Part shown: positions 52,458-59,950 of the stretch, piece after piece
How positions within the stretch are numbered: the first letter of the stretch is position 1
Layout: every line of letters begins with the position of its first letter
Origin: Enterococcus wangshanyuanii
Lineage (GTDB): Bacteria > Bacillota > Bacilli > Lactobacillales > Enterococcaceae
Assembly (NCBI RefSeq): GCF_002197645.1
Contig: NZ_CP021874.1
Coordinates: 3,286,001 to 3,350,000 of the forward strand
Reading direction: 5' to 3'
DNA length: 64,000 nt
Made by a program: the position numbers and the translations under genes
Notes under the pieces: model-generated
Told to the model about the DNA's origin: nothing
Databases searched by the model: none
Seen by the model: only the letters and a program-made list of their open reading frames with translations

Positions 52458-52904
52458 ATGTCTGACAAGAAAAAGACTTCAGCAATCACCGATGCAGAGT
52501 GGGAGATCATGCGCGTTGTCTGGACTAAAGAAGAAACGACCAGTAAAGAAGTTACTGAGATTTTGAATGAAAAGACTGAGTGGAAAAGTACGACGGTGAA
52601 GACGTTGCTTAGCCGATTGGTAGAAAAAGAGATGCTTGGAACAAAGCGCAATGGGAATAAATTCACTTATTTTCCATTAGTGGAAGAGCGCAGAAGCATT
52701 GAAGTTCTTTCAGAAGATTTATTAAGAAAAATCTGTAGTAAAAAAGTCGGAAAGGTATTAGAATCGATCATTACTAATAGTACCTTGAGTTTCTCAGATC
52801 TTGACCAGCTGGAAAGCCTTTTGCAAGAGAAAAGAAAGACGGCTGTTGAAGTAGTTCCTTGTAATTGTATTCCTGGTCAATGTCAGTGTCATCATGTTCA
52901 TTAA
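52458..52904 (+). CDS. copY: Copper-responsive repressor CopY
   Basis: A 148-residue BlaI/MecI-type winged-helix repressor (ITDAEWEIMRVVWTKEETTS at the start) with the CopY C-terminal metal site C135, C137, C142, C144 (CNCIPGQCQC, a CxCx4CxC motif). It binds the cop box until copper displaces zinc at this site. A CopZ chaperone follows after 36 bases. The copper ATPases CopA and CopB of the E. hirae operon are not here. Confidence 0.93.
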   Translation: MSDKKKTSAITDAEWEIMRVVWTKEETTSKEVTEILNEKTEWKSTTVKTLLSRLVEKEMLGTKRNGNKFTYFPLVEERRSIEVLSEDLLRKICSKKVGKVLESIITNSTLSFSDLDQLESLLQEKRKTAVEVVPCNCIPGQCQCHHVH

Positions 52905-52940
52905 TTAAATGAAACTAAAATAATTAAGGAGTTTTTATAC

Positions 52941-53141
52941 ATGGAAAAAACAGTAACGATCAATGGAATGAAGTGTGACGGCTGTGTAAATATCGTCAAA
53001 GAAAATTTTGAATCGATTGCAGGTGTTCAACAAGCCGCAGTTGATCTTGAAAAAAAATCTGCTTCTATCACAAGCGATCGAGAAATTTCAAATACAGAGC
53101 TGCAGCAAGCTCTGTCAGAAACAAAATTTACGGTTGCTTAA
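52941..53141 (+). CDS. copZ: Copper chaperone CopZ
   Basis: A 66-residue heavy-metal-associated domain with the copper-binding GMKCDGC (C12, C15). It carries Cu(I) in the cytoplasm and delivers it to CopY for induction and to copper ATPases. AAGGAG ribosome site. Followed by a perfect terminator, so copY and copZ form a complete two-gene unit. Confidence 0.93.
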   Translation: MEKTVTINGMKCDGCVNIVKENFESIAGVQQAAVDLEKKSASITSDREISNTELQQALSETKFTVA

Positions 53142-53154
53142 TGTAAAAACGGCT

Positions 53155-53198
53155 GAGAAAAAAACAGCTCCTTTGGAAAAAGGAGCTGTTTTTTTCTC
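53155..53198 (+). terminator. Terminator of copYZ
   Basis: GAGAAAAAAACAGCTCC and GGAGCTGTTTTTTTCTC form a near-perfect stem, extended by TTT/AAA, with seven T residues in the right arm. Confidence 0.93.
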
Positions 53199-53254
53199 GC
53201 CGCTTATTCGGAATTAGCGCCTTAGACAAAACTGTTTTTAGTTTTGTCTAAGGC
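53199..53254. repeat. Short form of the intergenic repeat with terminator hairpin
   Basis: GCCGCTTATTCGGAATTAGC followed by GCCTTAGACAAAACT / AGTTTTGTCTAAGGC (53219-53254). Layout and spacing copy the right end of repeat copy 1 (GCCGTTTATTCAAATTTAGA, then a hairpin with the same ACAAAACT/AGTTTTGT core), while the outer stem bases have changed on both sides. It lies at the end of the GNAT gene. Confidence 0.75.
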
Positions 53255-53260
53255 TCCTTT

Positions 53261-53767
53261 TTACATAAAGGGAAAGAACTTTTTATCAGGCGTACTTTCT
53301 TTAGCATAAACCATCAAATAATTTAGTAAGAGCACACCATTTCGATAATTATTGTTTTGTTTTATTACCTTGAAGCCAAGTGATTCAAAGAATGTTTTCG
53401 CTGTGATCGAAGAGTGGACAGTAATTTCCTTTGCTCCAGCTTTAAAGGCGTGATCGATCAAATCATTTGCTAATAATTTTCCTGCACCGTAACCGATCCA
53501 TTCTTTGCTTACATATAAATAATCAAGTTTACCTGATTTTGAAATATTCCCAAAACCAACGATTTTCATACCAACCAATACGACACGTGTGTAAGTTGAA
53601 CTTAAGGCCGCATCCCATTTTTCATAGTCAGGTGTGGGCTGCACCCATTGTTCGATTTGTTGTTCTGTATAATCTTTTTTATTGATCGCTTGAACGGTTG
53701 AATTAAATAACGCAACCAATTCTTCTAAGTCAGAACGTTGATAGTCTCTTAAACTGAATACAGTCAT
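53261..53767 (-). CDS. GNAT-family N-acetyltransferase
   Basis: About 168 residues with the acetyl-CoA site in SKEWIGYGAGKLLANDLIDH and the C-terminal KTFFESLGFKVIKQNN. The start is ATG 53767 after AGGAG; upstream in-frame codons lack a ribosome site. The acceptor is unknown. Confidence 0.78.
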   Translation of the reverse strand: MTVFSLRDYQRSDLEELVALFNSTVQAINKKDYTEQQIEQWVQPTPDYEKWDAALSSTYTRVVLVGMKIVGFGNISKSGKLDYLYVSKEWIGYGAGKLLANDLIDHAFKAGAKEITVHSSITAKTFFESLGFKVIKQNNNYRNGVLLLNYLMVYAKESTPDKKFFPFM

Positions 53768-53872
53768 TTGTTCATCACTCCTATTCGTTAAAACTAGTTT
53801 AATCATACAAAAGGAATATGTCAAAATATAATTAAAAAAAAGTGCAAATTTTTATTTATTTCCGGTTATTGA

Positions 53873-54167
53873 ACAATCAACTATGACGATGGCTTAAGTA
53901 AAGAAGAAACGGAAAGCAACAGCATACAACGCATAGAAAATAAGAATAAAAATCTTTTCAATGAAAACGAAAAAATAGTGTTAAACGAACAAAATGAAAA
54001 GGAATATAGAACGTCAAATTGGCGAAAACATCTCTTTAGCTAGAAATACTAGTAGTGAAGAATTGAATAGGTTGTTCAGTAGTCGGGTTATAATCAAAGA
54101 CAAAAGTCATTCAGTAATGTCTTTTTTAGAAAATAACTTTCTCTGTTTATTCAATGAAAAAAATTAG
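53873..54167 (+). pseudogene. Possible decayed gene in two overlapping frames
   Basis: One frame without a start codon runs 53873-54043 (YDDGLSKEETESNSIQR and so on), and another runs from ATG 53994 to 54167 (57 codons, RQIGENISLARNTSSEELNR). Joining them by a frameshift near 53994 gives about 98 codons of polar, helix-rich sequence. The ARNTSSEELNRLF part resembles variant leucine-rich repeat units. No ribosome site is present. It lies in the 435-base gap between the GNAT gene and the gene ending at 54203, which otherwise holds only a terminator. Confidence 0.3.
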
Positions 54168-54196
54168 AGCATATCACTATGGATTACGCTCTAATT
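54162..54196 (-). terminator. Terminator of the GntR/membrane-protein operon
   Basis: AATTAGAGC (54162-54170) and GCTCTAATT (54188-54196). On the reverse strand the hairpin is followed by a T-run. Confidence 0.8.
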
Positions 54197-54202
54197 TCTT
54201 TT

Positions 54203-55585
54203 CTACTGTTCACGGATAGATTGAATCTCTTCGTAATATTTTTTGGTCAAGCGACTATTTTTATTGGTATAGTAGTAGCGCTTATCTTTCGTTTCTATTT
54301 CTAAGATCGGTTGTTTTTTTCGATAAACGAGGAGATAAGCTGGTTCATTATCTACTTGAAATTCACCAGTCATGTAATTCTCTGTAGCTGTTCCGTAAAC
54401 GCGAATGGTATTTTTAGGAAGCTCATTGATCAATTGCACCGACTCGATTTCATTCCATTCGATGGCTCTATTTTTAGAAAATGGGGCAGACAAATTGATG
54501 CCATCGTGGGAAGTTGCCAGTTCAAATGGGTTTGATGAAAAATCGCTGATCAACATAGGGATGCTCACTGCAATCAAGGTAACAAAAACAAAGATACCAA
54601 CAATACTCATGATGATTTTTCCAGCAGGGCGCCCCAGATTTGTTGAAATATTCATCCCGACCCGATCAGGGACAAGAATTCTTTTATCATTAGGATTGAT
54701 ATAAATCGCATATCTCCAGTATTGATCTTCATCACTATAACGATATTCTTCTGCTAGAGCAATCAACTGATCCTGCTTTTTGCGAGAAGAAAATAGATAA
54801 TAGAAGGTAAACACAATGAATAGTAAAATGGCTAAAACAAAACCAAAGGTCAAAAGCATCATTTGTTCATAAGGTAAAATGACAGACAAGCCAGCTATAA
54901 AAGGTAGTGGGCTCAAAACCAAAGCTGATACAGCCATCAAGACAGACCAGTGGTGTCGCATTAAATCGTTGACCTGTTGATTGATCGCTTCATCACTTGT
55001 CAAAGGTTTAACAGGTAAACGTCCGATAAAATAATAGAAAAGCAAGAAAAAACCGAATAAGAGGAAACTGATAAGAAAAAGCAGCCAAGATCCATTATCC
55101 TTACCGACAGCAGTTAATGAGTAGATCGCTCCGGCAATAGTGAGGATAAAACTCGGTAAAAACCACCAGATACTGATCAATTTGCGGTTTTTATTGGCAA
55201 CAAGCTTGGTATCTACCAAGATCGGTTTTGTAGGCAAAAACCATTTATTTTGAACTTTAACGGCCGTCATTTTACGAATATAGATCACTTCTAAGTAGTA
55301 AAAAGTCCCGATAAAACCAAATAGAACAGTTAAAAAGTAGATCATTGTCAGTGAATCATAAGGAATGATGATCACGGGTAAAGCAATGAATAGAAAAGCG
55401 ATAGCCCCTTGCAGTAACCGTTTTTTATACAACTTACTAACAGCTAAAACTTGAGGGTCTTGCAGCTTTTCTTTTGGTAAAGTCGTTTCTAAAATAATAT
55501 TTTTGTGAGGATTTGCAGGGATTCGTCCTGTAAAAGCCATCAAAAAGTTAACACCCACGAGGATCACATATAATAAAAAATTCAT
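54203..55585 (-). CDS. DUF1648/DUF5808-type multi-spanning membrane protein
   Basis: About 460 residues. Nine or so membrane helices lie in the first 370 residues; the RYAIYINPNDKRILVPDRVG segment is a DUF5808 hallmark and the C-terminal 90 residues form a PH-like beta domain (IEWNEIESVQLINELPKN). The start is ATG 55585 after AAAGGTG. It is paired with a YtrA-type GntR regulator, the usual arrangement for this family, which is linked to cell-wall-antibiotic responses in Bacillus relatives. Function unknown. Confidence 0.72.
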   Translation of the reverse strand: MNFLLYVILVGVNFLMAFTGRIPANPHKNIILETTLPKEKLQDPQVLAVSKLYKKRLLQGAIAFLFIALPVIIIPYDSLTMIYFLTVLFGFIGTFYYLEVIYIRKMTAVKVQNKWFLPTKPILVDTKLVANKNRKLISIWWFLPSFILTIAGAIYSLTAVGKDNGSWLLFLISFLLFGFFLLFYYFIGRLPVKPLTSDEAINQQVNDLMRHHWSVLMAVSALVLSPLPFIAGLSVILPYEQMMLLTFGFVLAILLFIVFTFYYLFSSRKKQDQLIALAEEYRYSDEDQYWRYAIYINPNDKRILVPDRVGMNISTNLGRPAGKIIMSIVGIFVFVTLIAVSIPMLISDFSSNPFELATSHDGINLSAPFSKNRAIEWNEIESVQLINELPKNTIRVYGTATENYMTGEFQVDNEPAYLLVYRKKQPILEIETKDKRYYYTNKNSRLTKKYYEEIQSIREQ

Positions 55586-55599
55586 TTTCAACACACCTT

Positions 55600-55974
55600 T
55601 TATTGTTCAAATTTTTGATAAATCTGTTTCACTTTTTTTTGTACCATTTCTTCTGAGACTTGATGGATAGCAGCTTCAGCTAACAATAAATCCAATCGTT
55701 CAGAAAAATATTCTTGAAACTGTGATGTCGGTGATTGCCGATCAGCGACGATCGTCCCATTTCGTCGATCCGTTAAAATATAACCGTCTGCCTTTAATGA
55801 TGTATACGCTTTTGAAACAGTCATCATATTGACACCTATTTCATCGGCCAGTTGACGAACAGATGGTAATTGTTCACCAGCATGTAGCTGATTTTTAGCG
55901 ATTCCAATGATTAGTTGATTACAGATTTGTTGATAAATGGGCGTTTGACTTTGAGTATCTATTTCCAATAGCAT
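55600..55974 (-). CDS. YtrA-subfamily GntR regulator
   Basis: A 124-residue short GntR protein: a winged helix (QLPSVRQLADEIGVNMMTVSKAYTSLKADGYI) shown here as QLPSVRQLADEIGVNMMTV, plus a small dimerisation helix pair, no effector domain. YtrA-type regulators sit first in ABC-transporter or membrane-protein operons and respond to envelope stress. GAGGTG ribosome site. The membrane-protein gene starts 14 bases downstream. Confidence 0.85.
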   Translation of the reverse strand: MLLEIDTQSQTPIYQQICNQLIIGIAKNQLHAGEQLPSVRQLADEIGVNMMTVSKAYTSLKADGYILTDRRNGTIVADRQSPTSQFQEYFSERLDLLLAEAAIHQVSEEMVQKKVKQIYQKFEQ

Positions 55975-56113
55975 AAGTTCACCTCTTTTGTATCGTTTGT
56001 ATTATATATGTTAATACATGTATTGTTGAAAAGCAATGATTTTATACAAAAACTTGTGAGAATGAATTATCAGGCATATAATAAAATAGAATGATGAAAA
56101 AGTGGAAGGATGA

Positions 56114-57448
56114 ATGTATATGTCAACAATCGAACCTACAATGACACAAAAATTTCGCACTGCTTTTGCAGAAAACAATAAGCAAAATGCGCTGCAAAGA
56201 AGCGTCGTAAAAAATGGTATCAGCGCTTCGGCTCAGAACCAAGCGGCAGAAGTGAATAATGTTCCTGTTTTTTCTGTAGATCTTGCGACTGGGAAAGTAG
56301 CAAATCAAAAACAAAGTGGACGTTGCTGGATGTTTGCAGCGCTGAATACGTTTAGACACAAAATGATCAATAGCTTTAATCTAAAAGATTTTGAACTATC
56401 TCAAAATTATACTTTTTTCTGGGATAAATATGAGAAATCTAACTATTTCTATGAAAATATCATTGCAACTGCTGATCAAGAATTAGACAGTCGCAAAGTA
56501 GCTTTCCTTTTAGCAACACCACAACAAGATGGTGGACAGTGGGATATGATCGTTTCTATTTTCCAAAAGTATGGTGTGGTACCAAAAACTGCGATGCCGG
56601 AAAGCAGCAATAGCTCTAATTCTCGTGATTTAAATAATTACCTAAACAAAAAATTGAGAAAAGATGCAACCATCCTTCGTGGGCTGATCCACAATGGTAA
56701 AACAATTGAAGAAGTACAGGCAGCAAAAGAAATTATGCTGGGAGAAATTTATAATTTTTTGGCGATCTCGTTGGGAACACCGCCAGAGAACTTTGATTTT
56801 GAATACCGCGATGAGGAGAAAAATTATCATCTGGATCAAGGGTTGACCCCGCAATCTTTCTATGAAAAATATGTTGGTGTTGATTTAGACGACTATGTCA
56901 GCGTGATCAATGCACCAACGGCAGATAAGCCGTATAATAAAACGTATACGGTTGAAATGCTTGGCAACGTAGTCGGCAGTAAAGCAGTGAAATATATTAA
57001 TGTAGATATGACAACGTTTAAAAAATTAGCAGCTGCTCAATTAGAACAAGGAGAGTCTGTTTGGTTTGGGTGTGATGTTGGTCAATCTTCTACGAGAGAT
57101 AGCGGGATCATGTCGTTAGATGCCTATGAGATGAATGATCTTTTTGATATCGATTTTACGATGACAAAAGCAGAGCGTTTGGATTTCGGTGAAAGCTTGA
57201 TGACACACGCAATGGTCTTGACAGGTGTCGATTTGATCGATGGCGTGTCTACAAAATGGAAAGTTGAAAACAGCTGGGGAGAAAAAGTTGGTGATAAAGG
57301 CTTCTTCGTGATGAGTGATGCTTGGATGGATGAATATACGTATCAAATCGTAGTGCGTAAAGAGTTCCTGTCTCAAGAATTACAAGAAGTTTGGCAACAA
57401 GAACCCATCATGTTAGCACCTTGGGATCCAATGGGGGCATTAGCTTAA
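56114..57448 (+). CDS. pepC: Aminopeptidase C (PepC, bleomycin hydrolase family)
   Basis: A 444-residue C1-family cysteine peptidase. Catalytic cysteine in KQSGRCWMFAALN, histidine in LMTHAMVLTG and asparagine in WKVENSWGEK. It forms a hexameric cytoplasmic aminopeptidase that digests imported peptides. The C-terminal LAPWDPMGALA matches the self-limiting arm of the family. Start at 56114 or 56120; GGAAGG stands before both. Single gene with a perfect terminator. Confidence 0.93.
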   Translation: MYMSTIEPTMTQKFRTAFAENNKQNALQRSVVKNGISASAQNQAAEVNNVPVFSVDLATGKVANQKQSGRCWMFAALNTFRHKMINSFNLKDFELSQNYTFFWDKYEKSNYFYENIIATADQELDSRKVAFLLATPQQDGGQWDMIVSIFQKYGVVPKTAMPESSNSSNSRDLNNYLNKKLRKDATILRGLIHNGKTIEEVQAAKEIMLGEIYNFLAISLGTPPENFDFEYRDEEKNYHLDQGLTPQSFYEKYVGVDLDDYVSVINAPTADKPYNKTYTVEMLGNVVGSKAVKYINVDMTTFKKLAAAQLEQGESVWFGCDVGQSSTRDSGIMSLDAYEMNDLFDIDFTMTKAERLDFGESLMTHAMVLTGVDLIDGVSTKWKVENSWGEKVGDKGFFVMSDAWMDEYTYQIVVRKEFLSQELQEVWQQEPIMLAPWDPMGALA

Positions 57449-57469
57449 TAGAGTAGTAGGCTGTTGGCT

Positions 57470-57510
57470 AACAAAAAAATCCCTACGAGTAAACGCAGGA
57501 TTTTTTTGTT
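57470..57510 (+). terminator. Terminator of pepC
   Basis: AACAAAAAAATCC and GGATTTTTTTGTT form a perfect 13-base stem with T residues in the right arm. Confidence 0.92.
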
Positions 57511-57551
57511 ACCAAAGGTCTATGTATATTTTCAAAAAGCTTTTTGTGTGT

Positions 57552-57643
57552 TATAATTTGTAGAGATAAAGAAAGACGTTGATATTACTACCGCCTAAAG
57601 TAAGTAATATCAACGTTAACCGATTCACTTAGAATCTTTTTTT
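57552..57643 (+). ncRNA. Candidate small RNA, about 80 bases
   Basis: A perfect TATAAT (57552-57557) with a weak -35 (TTTTCA, 57529-57534) would start a transcript near 57564. It contains a perfect 14-base stem, ACGTTGATATTACT / AGTAATATCAACGT (57576-57616), whose 13-base loop ACCGCCTAAAGTA is C-rich, then a short hairpin GATTC/GAATC and seven T residues (57622-57643), which looks like a terminator. No start codon with a ribosome site lies inside. Confidence 0.45.
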
Positions 57644-57872
57644 GATAACGTAAGTGTATCATATGTTGTTTGGATTTACAAAATCCTGGACGCTATATTT
57701 TAAGAATTTCTTAGATTGAAATGGGCTTTTTAACAGAACGAAAAGATTTTCATAATAATAGTAAAATAGGTATTATCAAGAGCTTTTTGAGAATTTCAGC
57801 CCATGAAAATAGCTTCACAGAAACAAGTGGGCTATCTTCATTAGAAATCAATGTAAAAAAAGAATCTCTCTA

Positions 57873-58027
57873 TTGCCATATGGATTATTGTGGCGTAGAA
57901 TGAGAATCAGTTTGAACAACCAAATTAAATAAAAAACTTTTGACAGTCTGCGCCGGCAGCCTGTCACTCAAAGTGTGGATCAACAATTCTTAGGCCGTAG
58001 ATGGAATTGTTGGTTGACGCTTTTTTT
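57873..58027 (+). promoter_or_regulatory. Riboswitch-like leader of the SMR exporter pair
   Basis: Promoter TTGCCA (57873-57878), 17 bases, TAGAAT (57896-57901). The leader then folds ACTTT-TGACAG-CTGC around loop GCCG with GCAG-CTGTCA-AAAGT (57936-57974). Next comes a terminator, CAACAATTC / GAATTGTTG (57981-58012) extended by outer pairs reaching back to 57973, then TTTTTTT (58021-58027). The outer terminator pairs share bases with the first stem, so the two folds compete. It lacks the conserved words of the guanidine-I riboswitch that precedes many SMR pairs. The 60-codon frame at 57721-57903 has no ribosome site and is not called. Confidence 0.6.
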
Positions 58028-58071
58028 AGTTGATCAAACAGATTGTTTATTTAAAGTTAGGAGGAATTGTA

Positions 58072-58401
58072 ATGAATAAGGACTGGATAAAATTGATCAT
58101 TGGCGCTTTTTTTGAAGTGCTGTGGGTGATTGGAATGAAGCATAGCTCTAACTGGTGGCAATTGTTGCTGACGGGTATCTTCATTTTGATCAGCTTCTAT
58201 GCGTTGATCAAGGCTGGAGAAACATTACCAGTCGGAACAGCATATGCTGTGTTTGTCGGCTTAGGAACAGCCGGCACGGTTGTTTCAGGTATTCTGTTTT
58301 TCGGTGAAGATTTCAAGATCAGCAAGATTTTACTGATCATTGTTTTATTAGCTGGTGTCATGGGATTGAAATTTGTAACAGGTGAAAAAGGAGAGGAATA
58401 A
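58072..58401 (+). CDS. SMR-family exporter subunit (YkkC-like)
   Basis: A 109-residue small multidrug resistance protein with four helices; the essential membrane glutamate is in IGAFFEVLWVIGMKHS. ATG 58072 follows GGAGG. Paired SMR proteins (YkkC/YkkD type) act as heterodimers and often export guanidinium. The partner gene starts one base after its stop codon. A structured leader with terminator precedes the pair. Confidence 0.87.
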   Translation: MNKDWIKLIIGAFFEVLWVIGMKHSSNWWQLLLTGIFILISFYALIKAGETLPVGTAYAVFVGLGTAGTVVSGILFFGEDFKISKILLIIVLLAGVMGLKFVTGEKGEE

Positions 58402-58402
58402 G

Positions 58403-58717
58403 ATGAGTTGGATCTTTTTGATCATTGCCGGAATTTTTGAAATGTTAGGTGTCGCTTCGATCAATCGTTTTAATCAAAGGAAAGATAATAAGTCTCTCTT
58501 TTTATTGGTTTTGGCTTTTGCCAGCAGCTTTATTTTTTTATATTTAGCGATGAGACAGTTACCGATGGGTGTTTCATATGCCATATGGACGGGGATCGGG
58601 GCAGCAGGAGGCGCAATTTTAGGGATGGTTCTTTATGGGGAATCAAACGATTGGCGGAGAATTTTATTCATTGGAGTTATTTTGTCATCAGTCATAGGCT
58701 TAAAATTGATCGCTTAG
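58403..58717 (+). CDS. SMR-family exporter subunit (YkkD-like)
   Basis: A 104-residue four-helix SMR protein; the glutamate is in IAGIFEMLGVASINRF and the signature region in LPMGVSYAIWTGIGAAG. ATG 58403 after GGAGAGG. It forms the second half of the antiparallel exporter. Substrate (guanidinium or a quaternary ammonium compound) is not fixed by sequence. Confidence 0.87.
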   Translation: MSWIFLIIAGIFEMLGVASINRFNQRKDNKSLFLLVLAFASSFIFLYLAMRQLPMGVSYAIWTGIGAAGGAILGMVLYGESNDWRRILFIGVILSSVIGLKLIA

Positions 58718-58741
58718 TCTAAAAAAAAGAAATGAATAAAG

Positions 58742-58796
58742 AAGTCAGTTTAGGATACTTGGATCGGTAATCAAGTGTGTCTAAACTGACTTTTTG
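58742..58796. terminator. Terminator between the SMR pair and the recombinase gene
   Basis: AAGTCAGTTTAG pairs with CTAAACTGACTT, with an inner CTTG/CAAG pair; TTTTTG follows. Confidence 0.85.
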
Positions 58797-58797
58797 T

Positions 58798-59367
58798 TTA
58801 ATGGAGTTTTCTATATAGATTTTGCTTTTTTATATGATGATAGACGGTAGGAATAGAGATATCACATCTTTCGGCGATTTCAGGAACGGATAATTCAGAT
58901 TCGGTGTAAAGCTTTAGAGCTTGCTGGACTTCTTTCGTACGCGGTGGGCGTCCAAGTTGTTTTCCATTTTCTCTAGCCGCATCTAAGCCTGCGATCACCC
59001 TTTCTCTGATCAATTCTGCTTCCATCTCAGCAAATGCCCCCATGATCGTGAAAAAGAAGCGTCCCATCGGTGTCGAGGTATCGATGTTATTTTGGATGCT
59101 TACGAAGTGGATATTTTTTCGATCAAACTCTTCTAATAAACTTAACAGTTGCTTCGTTCCTCTGGATAATCGATCCAACTTGAAAATGACTAATGTATCT
59201 CCAGATTTCAATTGAGCGAGAGCTTTATTCAATTCACTTCTAGATGTTTTACGTCCGCTCTCTCTTTCCTTGTAGATCACGTCAACACCATATTTTTCAA
59301 GTGCTTGTCTTTGGGAATCAAATTTCTGCTGCTGTGTACTGACGCGCATATAGCCGATAACTGTCAT
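58798..59367 (-). CDS. Serine recombinase of the resolvase/invertase family
   Basis: A 189-residue small serine recombinase. Catalytic S10 and R8 are in GYMRVSTQQQKFDSQ, the arginine pair in FKLDRLSRGTKQLL, the long E-helix in MGRFFFTIMGAFAEMEAELI (20 residues) and a C-terminal HTH domain (SVPEIAERCDISIPTVYHHI). It belongs with Tn3-type resolvases, plasmid resolvases and DNA invertases. No transposase or plasmid genes are adjacent, so it could be a chromosomal inversion enzyme or a relic. The matrix-protein operon starts 580 bases away in the other direction. Confidence 0.85.
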   Translation of the reverse strand: MTVIGYMRVSTQQQKFDSQRQALEKYGVDVIYKERESGRKTSRSELNKALAQLKSGDTLVIFKLDRLSRGTKQLLSLLEEFDRKNIHFVSIQNNIDTSTPMGRFFFTIMGAFAEMEAELIRERVIAGLDAARENGKQLGRPPRTKEVQQALKLYTESELSVPEIAERCDISIPTVYHHIKKQNLYRKLH

Positions 59368-59950
59368 TTCTAAACACCCCTGTTTGATTATAATGAAATA
59401 TACTATAAATCTGTTTTTTTGAAATCGAAGGTCGAAGAATTATTCTATATAAAACGATAAAGGGTCAAATTTTTGCTTGACACATGTAATTGGAACGTTG
59501 ATTTTAATATGTATAATCGTTTAATCTGGGTTAAGAACGTATGTGGATCACCTACTTTTTTTCGCTATTTTCGATTATATAAAAAATGAAAAATAAAATG
59601 TAAAAAAAGTTTTAAAATGTTATTGACTTTCGATTTTCTCTATAATAAACTAATGTTTTTTATAGAAATGAAATACCAGTTTTTACTTTCAGAGGAAACA
59701 CATGAGAAATACGGTTTGATGGGCTTTATGCTGATCGCTGTATTTCTTTTTTGCGTTTTAGTTGATTTTCTCAATATCATTAGTTTTTTGGAAGCTTTGA
59801 TCAGATAAGAATGTTGAGGAATAGGTAGTCTCAAGTAGATTAGAGGATGATATCAGCGATGAGTTGATTTTCTTATGCTAACAGTGTGTGGTTCTAATAA
59901 GCATGAATGAATAAAACAAGGTGATTGTGGACGAAATGAGGGTTTGATAA
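59368..59950. other. AT-rich region between recombinase and sipW; possible recombination or control site
   Basis: A 583-base gap. Seen here: TTGGAA, 16 bases, TATAAT (about 59489-59516) on the forward strand; inverted words TATAATCG near 59511 and CGATTATA near 59570; AAATCGAA near 59422 and TTCGATTT near 59628; and TTGACT, 17 bases, TAAACT (59627-59655). A 46-codon frame from ATG 59668 to 59808 encodes one membrane helix (GLMGFMLIAVFLFCVLVDFL) but has no ribosome site, so it is doubtful. Resolvase or invertase target sites would be expected near here, but I cannot define one. Confidence 0.4.

Noticed and set aside
57721..57903. 60-codon frame before the SMR leader
   Set aside because: No ribosome site, unusual composition, and it overlaps the TTGCCA/TAGAAT promoter of the SMR leader.
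57900..58027. Guanidine-I (ykkC) riboswitch before the SMR pair
   Set aside because: The conserved words of that family are not present; only the position and a terminator agree, so I describe it as an unknown leader.
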